Shown here in pieces: positions 34,196-41,997 of a DNA stretch of 64,000 bases. Within the stretch, counting starts at the first letter, position 1; each line of letters begins with the position of its first letter. Under the pieces are notes generated by a model. It saw only the letters and a program-made list of their open reading frames with translations, did no database searches and was not told the DNA's origin. The translations under genes were made by a program, and so were the position numbers. The stretch comes from RGIG426 sp045598965 (GTDB taxonomy: Bacteria; Bacillota; Clostridia; Oscillospirales; Acutalibacteraceae): contig JAZRVH010000033.1 of NCBI GenBank assembly GCA_045598965.1, positions 62,001 to 126,000 on the forward strand, read 5' to 3'.

Positions 34196-35281
34196 ATGGG
34201 AAACATACTGGAATATACCTGCCCTTGTTGTAACGGCCGTATGACGTTTGATACCGGGTTACAAAAGGTGAAATGTGAATTTTGCGGAACGGAATTTGAT
34301 ATGTCCACCCTGCAAAGCTATGATGAGGGGTTAAAAATGGACAACCCCGACGAAATGCATTGGCAGACCGATGTGGGCGGCGAATGGCAGGAGGGAGAGC
34401 AGGAGACTCTTGCTACGTATGTGTGCGAAACCTGTGGCGGCGAGATTGCTTGCGAAAGAACAACGGCGGCGACATCGTGTCCGTTTTGCGGAAATCCGGT
34501 GGTGATGAAAGGCAACCTTTCGGGTGCTCTTCGTCCCGACGTAGTGATTCCGTTTAAGCTGGATAAAGAGGCGGCAAAAGCCGGATTAGAAAAGCATTTG
34601 CAGGGAAAACGCCTGCTTCCGAAAGTGTTCAAAAGCCAAAACCACATTGACGAAATCAAAGGCGTTTATGTGCCGTTTTGGTTGTTTGATGCGGATGCAA
34701 ACGCCAACATTCGCTATCACGCCACCAACGTCCACCACTGGAGCGATAGCGACTATGACTATACGGAAACCAGTCACTTTATGGTGCTTCGTGCCGGTGA
34801 CCTTGGGTTTCAATACGTGCCGGTGGACGGCTCGATTCGTATGCCGGACGATTTGATGGAGTCTATTGAACCGTTCGATTTTTCTCAAGCGGTGGATTTC
34901 CAAACGGCGTATCTTTCCGGCTTTTTGGCGGATAAATACGACGTCAGTGCAGACCAGAGCATTGACCGTGCCAACGCCCGCATTAAACGAAGCACCGAGG
35001 AGGTGTTTGCCTCCACGGTTACCGGGTTTACAACCGTTATGCCGGAGAGCAGTACGGTGCGTTTGCAAAACGGAACAACCAAATATGCACTGTATCCCGT
35101 GTGGCTTTTGAATACCACCTGGAACGGCTGTCAATATACCTTTGCCATGAACGGTCAGACCGGCAAGTTTGTCGGTGACCTGCCTTGCGACAAGGGAGCA
35201 TTTTTCCGCTGGTTGGCGGGATTGACCGTTGGTATTTCGGCGGTGCTTGTGGCAGCGTTCGGCTTTTTGGGATTGTTTTAA
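34196..35281 (+). CDS. Double zinc-ribbon membrane protein, TFIIB-type ribbon family
   Basis: 361 residues. An N-terminal rubredoxin-like ribbon (YTCPCCNGRMTFDTGLQKVKCEFCGTEFD) and a second ribbon (YVCETCGGEIACERTTAATSCPFCGNPV) are followed by a domain of about 200 residues (RPDVVIPFKLDKEAAKAGLEKHL, GVYVPFWLFDADANANIRYHA, YPVWLLNTTW) and one C-terminal membrane helix (LAGLTVGISAVLVAAFGFLGLF). This layout is common in clostridia and often annotated as a zinc ribbon-containing protein of unknown function. It lies 14 bases before a TPM-domain gene. I infer a membrane-associated quality-control or scaffold role, but nothing in the sequence proves it. Confidence 0.82.
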   Translation: MGNILEYTCPCCNGRMTFDTGLQKVKCEFCGTEFDMSTLQSYDEGLKMDNPDEMHWQTDVGGEWQEGEQETLATYVCETCGGEIACERTTAATSCPFCGNPVVMKGNLSGALRPDVVIPFKLDKEAAKAGLEKHLQGKRLLPKVFKSQNHIDEIKGVYVPFWLFDADANANIRYHATNVHHWSDSDYDYTETSHFMVLRAGDLGFQYVPVDGSIRMPDDLMESIEPFDFSQAVDFQTAYLSGFLADKYDVSADQSIDRANARIKRSTEEVFASTVTGFTTVMPESSTVRLQNGTTKYALYPVWLLNTTWNGCQYTFAMNGQTGKFVGDLPCDKGAFFRWLAGLTVGISAVLVAAFGFLGLF

Positions 35282-35295
35282 GGGAGGGGACGGAA

Positions 35296-36051
35296 ATGAA
35301 AAAACGAATTTTCGCCCTTCTCGGGTGTATTGTGATTTTTGCCGCCTTGTTTGCGGTTGCCGTCTCTGCCAAAAGCGGTGCGGATTTGCTTGTGGATAAC
35401 GCCGGACTGCTGTCTACCGATGAGCGGGTGGAGCTTATCTCGCTTTTAAACAACACCAGCAACGAATTGAACTGCGATATCGTGGTGCTGACGGTGCCGT
35501 CGCTTAACGGCAAATTTGAACGGGATTACGCTGACGATTTTTATGACCAAAACGGTTACGGCCGTGGCGAAAGCGGTCAAGACGGCGTGTTACTCCTTAT
35601 CGCTATGGAAGAGCGGGCATGGTGGGTGTCCACCTGCGGTGAATGTATTTCCATGGTGGATGCCGACTCGATTGGCAACCGCATCGGAAGCGATTTGTCC
35701 GGTGCCTATTATGCCGACGCTTTCAAAGGCTATGTCGCCGAGGTTAAAAAGGAAATTACCCACAAAATCAATTTCTTCAACGTTAAACGAGTGGGAATTG
35801 CGTTGGTTGTCGGCTTTATCATTGCGTTGATTGCGGTTGGCTCGATGAAAGCCAAGCTCAAAACAGTTCGCTATCAGCCGGCGGCAAACAACTACCTTAA
35901 ACCCGGTAGTCTTAACGTCACTTTGGCACAGGAAAGTTTTCTGTATAACACGGTAACTCGCACCGCCAAACCGAAAGAGAACAGCTCCTCCGGTGGCTCT
36001 CACACGAGCTCCGGCGGCGTCAGCCACGGTGGCGGTGGCGGTCACTTCTAA
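35296..36051 (+). CDS. TPM domain protein (TLP18.3/Psb32/MOLO-1 type)
   Basis: 251 residues from the ATG at 35296 (GGGAGGGG 6 bases upstream). A signal peptide (about 1-24, ending VAVSA) is followed by the TPM domain: LLVDNAGLLSTDERVELISLLNNTSNELNCDIVVLTV, DDFYDQNGYGRGESGQDGVLLLIAMEERAWWVSTCG. A membrane helix lies at about 171-189 (VGIALVVGFIIALIAVGSM), and the tail ends in a Ser/Gly/His-rich GGVSHGGGGGHF. TPM domains face the outside and are linked to repair or assembly of membrane complexes in plants and to unknown roles in bacteria. The glycine-rich end is typical of the family. It pairs with the zinc-ribbon gene upstream. Confidence 0.9.
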   Translation: MKKRIFALLGCIVIFAALFAVAVSAKSGADLLVDNAGLLSTDERVELISLLNNTSNELNCDIVVLTVPSLNGKFERDYADDFYDQNGYGRGESGQDGVLLLIAMEERAWWVSTCGECISMVDADSIGNRIGSDLSGAYYADAFKGYVAEVKKEITHKINFFNVKRVGIALVVGFIIALIAVGSMKAKLKTVRYQPAANNYLKPGSLNVTLAQESFLYNTVTRTAKPKENSSSGGSHTSSGGVSHGGGGGHF

Positions 36052-36052
36052 A

Positions 36053-36086
36053 AAAACATCCTCCTGCACGGCGGGAGGATGTTTTT
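36053..36086 (+). terminator. Intrinsic terminator after the TPM gene
   Basis: 14-bp stem (AAACATCCTCCTGC with near-perfect complement), short loop and T-tract. Confidence 0.9.
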
Positions 36087-36135
36087 GGATAATGCTTTTT
36101 GTTTATTTTAAGAGGTTTCTGTGAGGAGGAGTCGT

Positions 36136-37395
36136 ATGTCTTCTAATCAACCGACACCCGAAAAACTGGGAAATCCCCCCAAAACGAGCGAGAAAAACAT
36201 CGGAATTGAGATGCTGCGGATACTTGCCATTTTGTTTGTGGTAACGTTGCACGTGATGGGGCAGGGCGGCGTGTTTGTGACTGCCGGAGTGGATGCGTTT
36301 TCGGCAAATAATGCGGCGGCGGTGTCCTTTGAGCTTTTGTCCTTCGGGGCGGTAAACTTGTTCGCTTTGGTGTCCGGGTTTGTGGCGTTGCGTTCAAAAT
36401 GGGCAACAAAAAAATGGCTTAGAATGTGGGTAATGGTGGCGTTTTGGGGCGTTGTTATGGTGTTTATCGTGGATAAAGCCTCCGTTTTATTTGACGGATT
36501 CAACGCCGTGCTGAAATGCTTTATTCCGGGAATTCGCCCGGATTTTGAGGCGTATACGGTTTCCGGAAAAGATTATCTCGATGCGTTGTTGCCGATTTCG
36601 GCAAAGCAGTATTGGTATTTCAATATGTATACGATGCTGTTTTTGCTGATGCCGCTCCTCAATCTTGCCATCGGAGCGATCCATAAGAAAAAGCTGGCGT
36701 TCATCTGTACGGCCGCTCTTGTCGGGATTAGTGTGTATTCGCTTCTTCCCATTTTCCGTGGGCAATCCGATACCGATCTTTTCGGCGTGGGCGGGGGATA
36801 TTCCTCCATGTGGCTTGTGGTAATGTATCTTGTCGGAGCTTGTGTGCGTCGCTATTATGATGACGGTTTTCGACCGAAAAAAAGCCTTTGCTTGCTCGGA
36901 TATCTCTTGTGTATTATGCTGGCGGCTGGTTGGTATTTCTTTATGTCCTCCGTCATCCGTGATGACCCGCAAAACACCGTGTTATATCTCCGCCGCAGTG
37001 CTGTAACATCGTATATTTCTCCGTTTACGGTAATAGGTTCGCTGTTGCTTTTGTTTTTCTTTATGCAAATCAAGGTGTCCTCAAAGCCGCTGAAAAAGTG
37101 TATTCTTGTGGTTTCCGGCTCCTCCTTTGCCGTATACATCATTCATGCACAGCAGGTGGTGTGGAGATATTTCTTAACCAACCGTTTTTCCGGTGTTGTC
37201 GCCGAACCGGTTTGGAAAATGATTTTACAAACTATTGGCGGTGTTCTCGCAATTTATGCCGTATGTACGCTTATGGAGCTTTTGCGAAAGATGCTGTTTG
37301 AGGTTACGCATTTAGATAAGGGCATTGACCGTGTGGGCGATGCGATTGACCGCAAGCTGAAAAAGACGGTATACGAAAAGAAACAAAAGGGTTAA
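36136..37395 (+). CDS. Acyltransferase 3 family membrane protein
   Basis: 419 residues from the ATG at 36136, chosen over a GTG at 36121 because GAGGAGG lies 6 bases upstream. About ten membrane helices. The family mark near the start is IEMLRILAILFVVTLHVMGQGG, with the Arg and catalytic-type His of acyltransferase-3 proteins. Later YWYFNMYTMLFLLMPLLN and YIIHAQQVVWRYFL fit the same family. Members O-acetylate cell-surface sugars, peptidoglycan or lipids. The target here is unknown; no polysaccharide genes surround it. It is transcribed alone and has its own terminator. Confidence 0.9.
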   Translation: MSSNQPTPEKLGNPPKTSEKNIGIEMLRILAILFVVTLHVMGQGGVFVTAGVDAFSANNAAAVSFELLSFGAVNLFALVSGFVALRSKWATKKWLRMWVMVAFWGVVMVFIVDKASVLFDGFNAVLKCFIPGIRPDFEAYTVSGKDYLDALLPISAKQYWYFNMYTMLFLLMPLLNLAIGAIHKKKLAFICTAALVGISVYSLLPIFRGQSDTDLFGVGGGYSSMWLVVMYLVGACVRRYYDDGFRPKKSLCLLGYLLCIMLAAGWYFFMSSVIRDDPQNTVLYLRRSAVTSYISPFTVIGSLLLLFFFMQIKVSSKPLKKCILVVSGSSFAVYIIHAQQVVWRYFLTNRFSGVVAEPVWKMILQTIGGVLAIYAVCTLMELLRKMLFEVTHLDKGIDRVGDAIDRKLKKTVYEKKQKG

Positions 37396-37397
37396 AA

Positions 37398-37423
37398 AAA
37401 GGACGCCAAAGGCGTCCTTTTTA
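37398..37423. terminator. Intrinsic terminator between convergent genes
   Basis: AAAGGACGCC/GGCGTCCTTT stem, AAA loop, T-tract on the plus strand and A-tract (T on the minus strand) on the other side; it can serve both the acyltransferase gene and feoB. Confidence 0.87.
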
Positions 37424-37449
37424 TCTTATAATCGTTTTGTTTTGCCGGT

Positions 37450-39615
37450 TTACAGTAACTGGGCAATGTTGACAAACAGCGTACCGAATTGATAGACGCA
37501 AAAGGCACAAACCCAGGCGACGGCGGTTTGGAATGCCACGGTACCGATAGCCCATTTCCACGAGCGGAATTCTCGCTTCATGGCGGAAAACGCCGCCACA
37601 CAAGGGCAATACAGCAAAACGAACACCAGAAATGCCAAGGCGGCGACCGGCGTAAACATTCCGCCGAGAGCGGCATACATAGCGGCATCGGATGCGGGGG
37701 AGATAAGGATATTGAGCGTTCCCACTACGGCTTCCTTGGCGACAAAGCCGGATACAAGGGCAACCGAGGCTTGCCACGTGCCAAATCCCAGAGGAATAAA
37801 GAGCGGGGAAAGACCTTTGCCGATGGTTGCTAAGATGCTGTTGCCCGCCTGGTCGGGAGTGAGCAGGTTGAGGGAGAGGTCAAAGGACTGTAAAAACCAA
37901 ATGATGACCGAAGCGGCAAGCAAAATCGTGCCGGCACGGATGGCAAAGTCTTTGATGCGTTCCCACAAATGCAACCACAGTGTTTTGGCGGTGGGCAGAC
38001 GATAGGGCGGCAATTCCATAACAAAAGGAGCGTGGCCGCCTTTTAACACGGTTTTGTTGAGAATGGTGGCACAGAGGATGGCCATTACAAGCCCCAACAG
38101 ATAGATACAGAATATCACAAGCCCTGCGTATTTTGGGAAAAATGCGGCGATAAACAGTGCGTATACCGGCATTTTTGCGGAGCAGGACATAAACGGTGTC
38201 AGCATAATGGTCAGCCGCCGATCCCGTTCGTTTTCAAGAGTTCGTGCCGCCATAATGCCGGGAACAGAGCAACCGAATCCCATCAGCATCGGCACAAATG
38301 ACCGACCGGATAATCCCGTTCTGTGGAGCAGCTTATCCATTATGAAAGCGGCACGTGCCATATAGCCGCTATCCTCAAGCAACGACAGGAAAAAGAACAG
38401 CAGGAGAATTTGCGGGAAGAAGGATACGATAGAACCGACACCTGCCACAATGCCGTCACATACAAGGGAAACGGCCCACGAGGAGGCACCGGCATCGGTC
38501 AGCGAGGTGTGTAACGTGGCGGTGAGAGCATCAATAAGTGTCGCAACGCCGTTGGTTAAGAATGAACCGATTGGACCGAATGTGAGGAAAAACACCAACG
38601 CCATAATTCCCGCAAACACGGGAATGGCGAGATATTTGTTGGTGACAATCTTGTCCACGTGGTCAGAAATTGTCAGTTCACCCGGTTTTTTCAGGTGAAC
38701 CACACATTCGTCGCATACTTTGCAAATAAACTTGTATTTCTGGTCGGCGATAATCATATCCCGTTGCATTTTTTCGGTTTCCAGCGAGGACACGATTTCG
38801 TCAATAAGATGGGCTTCACCTTGCGTTAAACCAAGAGCCTCAATGGTCGGTGGGTCGTCGTCCATCACTTTGACGGCTGACCAGCGAAGTGCCATTCCCG
38901 TTTTCATACATTTTGGTTCAATGATTTTCTCAATGCGAAGTATCGCTTCCAGGATATCCGCTTCATAAATCTCGTCGATTTTGTAAGTAGAGCGATATTC
39001 TCCGCCGTGGTGCTCTCGACGTTCATGAAGCTCGTGATGGATATATTCGTTGTCGGGAAACGCTTTTTTTATGCGATTGGCAATAGTTTTTTCGTCAAAG
39101 GGGAGAACCTCTTTGGCAATCCGTTTTGCACCGTCATGGAACGCACGGTCAATCAGCTTGTCAATCCCTTGCCCACGAGAGGCGGAAATGGGCACAATCG
39201 GAATGCCGAGCAGGTGTTCCATACGCTGAACATCAATGATGAGCCCTCGTTGCTTGAGCATATCCATCATATTTAGGGCGATGACCATAGGAAGTCCGAG
39301 CTCTGCCAGCTGTAACGACAAATAGAGATTTCGCTCTAAATTGGTGGCGTCAACCACATCAATAATGGCGTCGGGATGGTCTTCAAGGAGCATATTGCGG
39401 CTGACCATTTCCTCGGCGGAGTAGGGGGAGAGCGAGTAAATTCCCGGCAAATCGACCACGGTGACGTCCTCGCCGTGGCTTTTCAGTTGACCGGCTTTTT
39501 TCTCGACAGTAACACCGGGCCAGTTGCCGACATATTGGTTAGAACCGGTCAACTCATTGAATAAGGTGGTTTTGCCGCAGTTGGGGTTGCCGGCAAGTGC
39601 ATAGGTAAAACTCAT
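37450..39615 (-). CDS. feoB: Ferrous iron transport protein B
   Basis: 721 residues. An N-terminal G domain has LAGNPNCGKTTLFNELTG (G1, residues 8-25), VVDLPGIYSL (G3), IALNMMDML (G4) and VPISASRGQG (G5). The membrane part has the two Gate motifs with conserved Cys (GRSFVPMLMGFGCSVPGIMAARTL and a second ALVSGFVAKEAVVGTLN) and about ten helices. It imports Fe2+ under anoxic conditions. The start overlaps the feoA stop codon by 4 bases (ATGA) and has GGAGGTG upstream, so translation is coupled. Confidence 0.97.
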   Translation of the reverse strand: MSFTYALAGNPNCGKTTLFNELTGSNQYVGNWPGVTVEKKAGQLKSHGEDVTVVDLPGIYSLSPYSAEEMVSRNMLLEDHPDAIIDVVDATNLERNLYLSLQLAELGLPMVIALNMMDMLKQRGLIIDVQRMEHLLGIPIVPISASRGQGIDKLIDRAFHDGAKRIAKEVLPFDEKTIANRIKKAFPDNEYIHHELHERREHHGGEYRSTYKIDEIYEADILEAILRIEKIIEPKCMKTGMALRWSAVKVMDDDPPTIEALGLTQGEAHLIDEIVSSLETEKMQRDMIIADQKYKFICKVCDECVVHLKKPGELTISDHVDKIVTNKYLAIPVFAGIMALVFFLTFGPIGSFLTNGVATLIDALTATLHTSLTDAGASSWAVSLVCDGIVAGVGSIVSFFPQILLLFFFLSLLEDSGYMARAAFIMDKLLHRTGLSGRSFVPMLMGFGCSVPGIMAARTLENERDRRLTIMLTPFMSCSAKMPVYALFIAAFFPKYAGLVIFCIYLLGLVMAILCATILNKTVLKGGHAPFVMELPPYRLPTAKTLWLHLWERIKDFAIRAGTILLAASVIIWFLQSFDLSLNLLTPDQAGNSILATIGKGLSPLFIPLGFGTWQASVALVSGFVAKEAVVGTLNILISPASDAAMYAALGGMFTPVAALAFLVFVLLYCPCVAAFSAMKREFRSWKWAIGTVAFQTAVAWVCAFCVYQFGTLFVNIAQLL

Positions 39616-39851
39616 AGAGCCACCTCCGGTTCGATTTCAATTTCTTTGGCTTCCGAGCGGCGAATGCTTAACTCATAGCCTCGAACGTTGATTTCGATAG
39701 GGTCGCCCATCGGGGCTTCTTTTCGCATAATGATATGTGCTCCGGGAGTGATGCCCATATCAATAATACGGCGGCGTAGTGCTCCGGAACAACCAAGAGC
39801 GGTCACAACGCCGCTTTCACCGATTTTTAAGTCGTTTACTGTTTTCGGCAT
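39612..39851 (-). CDS. feoA: Ferrous iron transport protein A
   Basis: 79 residues from the ATG at 39851, with AGGAGGG upstream; an in-frame upstream start would include the ribosome binding site. MPKTVNDLKIGESGVVTALGCSGALRRRIIDMGITPGAHIIMRKEAPMGDPIEINVRGYELSIRRSEAKEIEIE is a textbook SH3-like FeoA in pieces: RRRIIDMGITPG and DPIEINVRGYELSIRR. It is the cytoplasmic partner of FeoB. It is the first gene of the feoAB unit behind the operator-containing promoter. Confidence 0.96.
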   Translation of the reverse strand: MPKTVNDLKIGESGVVTALGCSGALRRRIIDMGITPGAHIIMRKEAPMGDPIEINVRGYELSIRRSEAKEIEIEPEVAL

Positions 39852-39896
39852 AAAATATCCCTCCTGACACACATCGTTTCTATTTTATCACAACCT

Positions 39897-39925
39897 ATTA
39901 TAGTTAGCCAACACTAACTTGTCAA
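39897..39925 (-). promoter_or_regulatory. Sigma-A promoter of feoAB
   Basis: On the minus strand perfect TTGACA (39925-39920), 17-bp spacer and perfect TATAAT (39902-39897), 46 bases before the feoA start. Confidence 0.92.
39902..39919. promoter_or_regulatory. Palindromic operator in the feoAB promoter spacer (iron-repressor-like)
   Basis: Perfect inverted repeat AGTTAG-N6-CTAACT fills the spacer between -35 and -10. The half-site TTAG/CTAA resembles DtxR/IdeR/MntR-family boxes. A bound repressor would block RNA polymerase directly. The regulator identity is inference. Confidence 0.72.
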
Positions 39926-40084
39926 GGGAGGAACACGAAAAAAGTAGAGGAAATTAGTAGATTTTTATATAATTCGCCGAAAAAGAGGGGAAAATGGGCC
40001 ATTACACAAGGGAGCCAAGATGCTCAATAAATCTTTTCGTAGAGCATGGCCTTGGTCTTGCCGTTTTATATTTTCGCAACGAAT

Positions 40085-40121
40085 ACAAAAGAACAGCCCC
40101 TCACGACCGTGAGGGGCTGTG
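40085..40121 (-). terminator. Intrinsic terminator of the dockerin/YD-repeat gene
   Basis: 12-bp perfect stem ACAGCCCCTCAC/GTGAGGGGCTGT, GACC loop, followed on the minus strand by TTCTTTTG. Confidence 0.87.
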
Positions 40122-40135
40122 GTTGGTTATGTGTT

Positions 40136-41623
40136 TTACTTTGATCCTGCATACTCTGTGTATGGATCTTCGTAGGTTCCTGAAAATACCGTATAAAAGT
40201 ATTCTTCCATATAGCATACACTGCTATCGGGATTGTAGTAGGTTTTTGTCAACATATTTCCTTTTTTGTCATAGGTGGCATCCCAGGAATAATTCCAATT
40301 TATAGTGCCGTCGGAGTTATAGGAACGATAACTGGTTTGATTCCCGTTTTCGTCGTAAGTGGCTTTCCAACTAATATGCGAGTTGCCATCAGCGTCGAAA
40401 TAAGAGCTACTTGTTTTATTTCTGTTTTCGTCGTAAGTGGCATCCCACGTATCCCAACTACTCCAAATTATATCGCCGTCGAGATTGTGATAGCGTTTGC
40501 TCGTTTTATTTCCATTTGCATCATAAATGTATTCACACCAGCTACTTCTTGATTCGCCCACAGAACCGCTTGTGTAGTGAGTTGTAATGGTCTTCCAATT
40601 TCCGTCTGCGTCATAGACGTACTCTCTCCAATAATTCACGGTACCGTCTTCTTTGTAGCACGTTTCAGTCAATTCATTCCCATCTTCATCGTAGGTGGCA
40701 TCCCACGTATTCCAACTACTCCAAATTATATCGCCGTCACCATTATAGTAGTGTTTGCTTGTTTGATTCCCATTTTCGTCATAGGTGGCTTCCCAATGCT
40801 CACTAATCATACCGGATGCATAGAATTTGTAATAACTCGTCTGGTTTCCATTGGCATCGTAGGCGTATTTATATGAATATTTTATGGTGCCGTCGGTGTT
40901 GTAGATTTTAGCACTTGTCCGATTTCCGTTTTCATCATAAGTGGCATCCCACGGGCAATGATTTTCTGCTATTTCGTCGTCAGCTCGTTTTATCCAATTT
41001 CCATCTTTGTCGTAAAGTCGTTGTCCCACTAAATTGCCTTTTTCATCATACAGATGTTCTTCGCTGACGTAGGAGCTTCCGTCCGGCTCGTGTGTGATTT
41101 CTTTTGCCCACAAGGCGTTTTCGGGATATTCGATGTCGCCCGTCGGCATAGTTGTCGGTACAGTAGTCGGTACAGTAGTCGGTTCGGTTTCGGTCGGCTC
41201 CGTTGCGGTTTCGGTCGGCTTGATTTCCGTCGAATCCGTCTTTGCCGTCGTCTCAATCACCGCCGTGGCGGTCGGATTTTCGGTCGGTTTCGTATTGCCG
41301 GGGTCAATCACCGTAATAAGATTGGCCACAAATTTGCGAACGGTCAACACGTCTTTCATATTGACCGCACCGTCGCCATTGGTATCGGCGGCGGTAAAAT
41401 CAATTTCCACCGACAAGCCCGCCACATACTTGCGGATAGTGAGCACGTCTTTCATGTTGACCGCACCATCGGTGTTAGCGTCACCGTAATAGATTTCGAT
41501 GACACTTGTGGCTGCTTGGGTTTGCGTTTGTGCTTCGGTTTCCGCCGCAGCGAAAACAGTCATCCCCGCCGCCACAATCACGGTGAGCACGAGGGTGAGC
41601 ATGATAGATACGTATTTTTTCAT
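40136..41623 (-). CDS. Secreted dockerin protein with YD/RHS-like repeats
   Basis: 495 residues from the ATG at 41623 (AAGGAGG 7 bases upstream). The frame stays open upstream through the leader RNA, but the signal peptide MKKYVSIMLTLVLTVIVAAG fixes the start. A two-repeat dockerin lies at about residues 48-107 (DANTDGAVNMKD, DTNGDGAVNMKD), directly after the signal peptide. A Thr/Pro/Glu linker follows. The rest (about 165-495) is more than ten repeats of the type WDATYDENGNQTS / YYNGDGDIIW, similar to YD (RHS) or MORN-variant repeats, which bind sugars or form shells. No catalytic domain is visible, so an adhesin or binding role is likely. The gene has its own promoter, leader and terminator. 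Confidence 0.87.
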   Translation of the reverse strand: MKKYVSIMLTLVLTVIVAAGMTVFAAAETEAQTQTQAATSVIEIYYGDANTDGAVNMKDVLTIRKYVAGLSVEIDFTAADTNGDGAVNMKDVLTVRKFVANLITVIDPGNTKPTENPTATAVIETTAKTDSTEIKPTETATEPTETEPTTVPTTVPTTMPTGDIEYPENALWAKEITHEPDGSSYVSEEHLYDEKGNLVGQRLYDKDGNWIKRADDEIAENHCPWDATYDENGNRTSAKIYNTDGTIKYSYKYAYDANGNQTSYYKFYASGMISEHWEATYDENGNQTSKHYYNGDGDIIWSSWNTWDATYDEDGNELTETCYKEDGTVNYWREYVYDADGNWKTITTHYTSGSVGESRSSWCEYIYDANGNKTSKRYHNLDGDIIWSSWDTWDATYDENRNKTSSSYFDADGNSHISWKATYDENGNQTSYRSYNSDGTINWNYSWDATYDKKGNMLTKTYYNPDSSVCYMEEYFYTVFSGTYEDPYTEYAGSK

Positions 41624-41644
41624 AAGACTTCCTCCTTGATAATA

Positions 41645-41671
41645 AAAAAGTGTGCAGCCGAAGCTGCACAC
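41645..41671 (-). terminator. Leader terminator (attenuator-like) upstream of the dockerin/YD gene
   Basis: On the minus strand GTGTGCAGC, TTCG loop, GCTGCACAC, then six T. The UUCG tetraloop and 9-bp stem make it strong. The gene start is 22 bases after the T-tract with no promoter in between. Confidence 0.85.
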
Positions 41672-41800
41672 CGAAAAATGCACTGCTCCGATTGCTGCGA
41701 CACAATTCCTTTGCACATCAAACGAGGATGCCAAAAGAGGAGGTGCATTTTTACCAAAATAAAAATACATCTCGTCTAATGTGCTATGGAATTGTGTCGC
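41645..41800 (-). ncRNA. Candidate structured leader RNA (or small RNA) before the dockerin/YD gene
   Basis: From a predicted start near 41800 the minus-strand RNA folds at once: a perfect 13-bp stem (41788-41800 with 41697-41709), then 6 bp (41779-41784 with 41713-41718) and 5 bp plus a bulged extension (41768-41775 with 41722-41730). Inside, 41743-41753 can pair locally with 41760-41769 or, over 10 perfect base pairs (14 with a 2-nt bulge), with 41674-41689 outside the stem, which would be a pseudoknot. An intrinsic terminator follows and then, within 8 bases of its T-tract, the dockerin gene's ribosome binding site. I know no named RNA class that fits. A cis-acting attenuator or a stand-alone small RNA are the two readings. 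Confidence 0.6.
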
Positions 41801-41806
41801 ACGTTC

Positions 41807-41835
41807 AATATACCACAACTGGAAAGATTTGTAAA
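41807..41835 (-). promoter_or_regulatory. Sigma-A promoter of the leader RNA/dockerin gene
   Basis: On the minus strand TTTACA (41835-41830), 17-bp spacer and TATATT (41812-41807). Predicted start is the first base of the 13-bp stem. Confidence 0.78.
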
Positions 41836-41905
41836 GATTTTTATCGGTGCAGGGGAGGAGAATGATATCGGCGGGGTTCAAAACAAAAAACCTCGTAAAA
41901 CCGCT

Positions 41906-41934
41906 TGCATTTCTCGGCAGAATTTGGTATACTA
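41906..41934 (+). promoter_or_regulatory. Sigma-A promoter of thyX-tmk
   Basis: TTGCAT (41906-41911), 17-bp spacer and TATACT (41929-41934), 64 bases before thyX; divergent from the leader RNA promoter. Confidence 0.8.
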
Positions 41935-41997
41935 TCTCTAACTGGATACCTCTGTGCTTTTTGTGTTGAAAAATGTGAGAAAAAGGCGGTTTTTGCG

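Noticed and set aside
40015..40055. Imperfect hairpin CCAAG-ATGCTC ... GAGCAT-GGC-CTTGG in the feoA/dockerin gap
   Set aside because: Could be a small RNA element, but no good promoter (-10-like TATAAT at 39968 lacks a -35) and no terminator on the plus strand.
39994..40305. 103-codon plus-strand frame before the dockerin/YD gene
   Set aside because: Runs through the terminator hairpin and antisense into a real gene; GAGGGG upstream is only 4 bases from the ATG and the protein has no family look.
41645..41800. 6S RNA, SRP RNA or c-di-GMP riboswitch as identity of the leader
   Set aside because: Lacks the central bubble of 6S, the GGAAGCA-type SRP loop and the GEMM core sequences.
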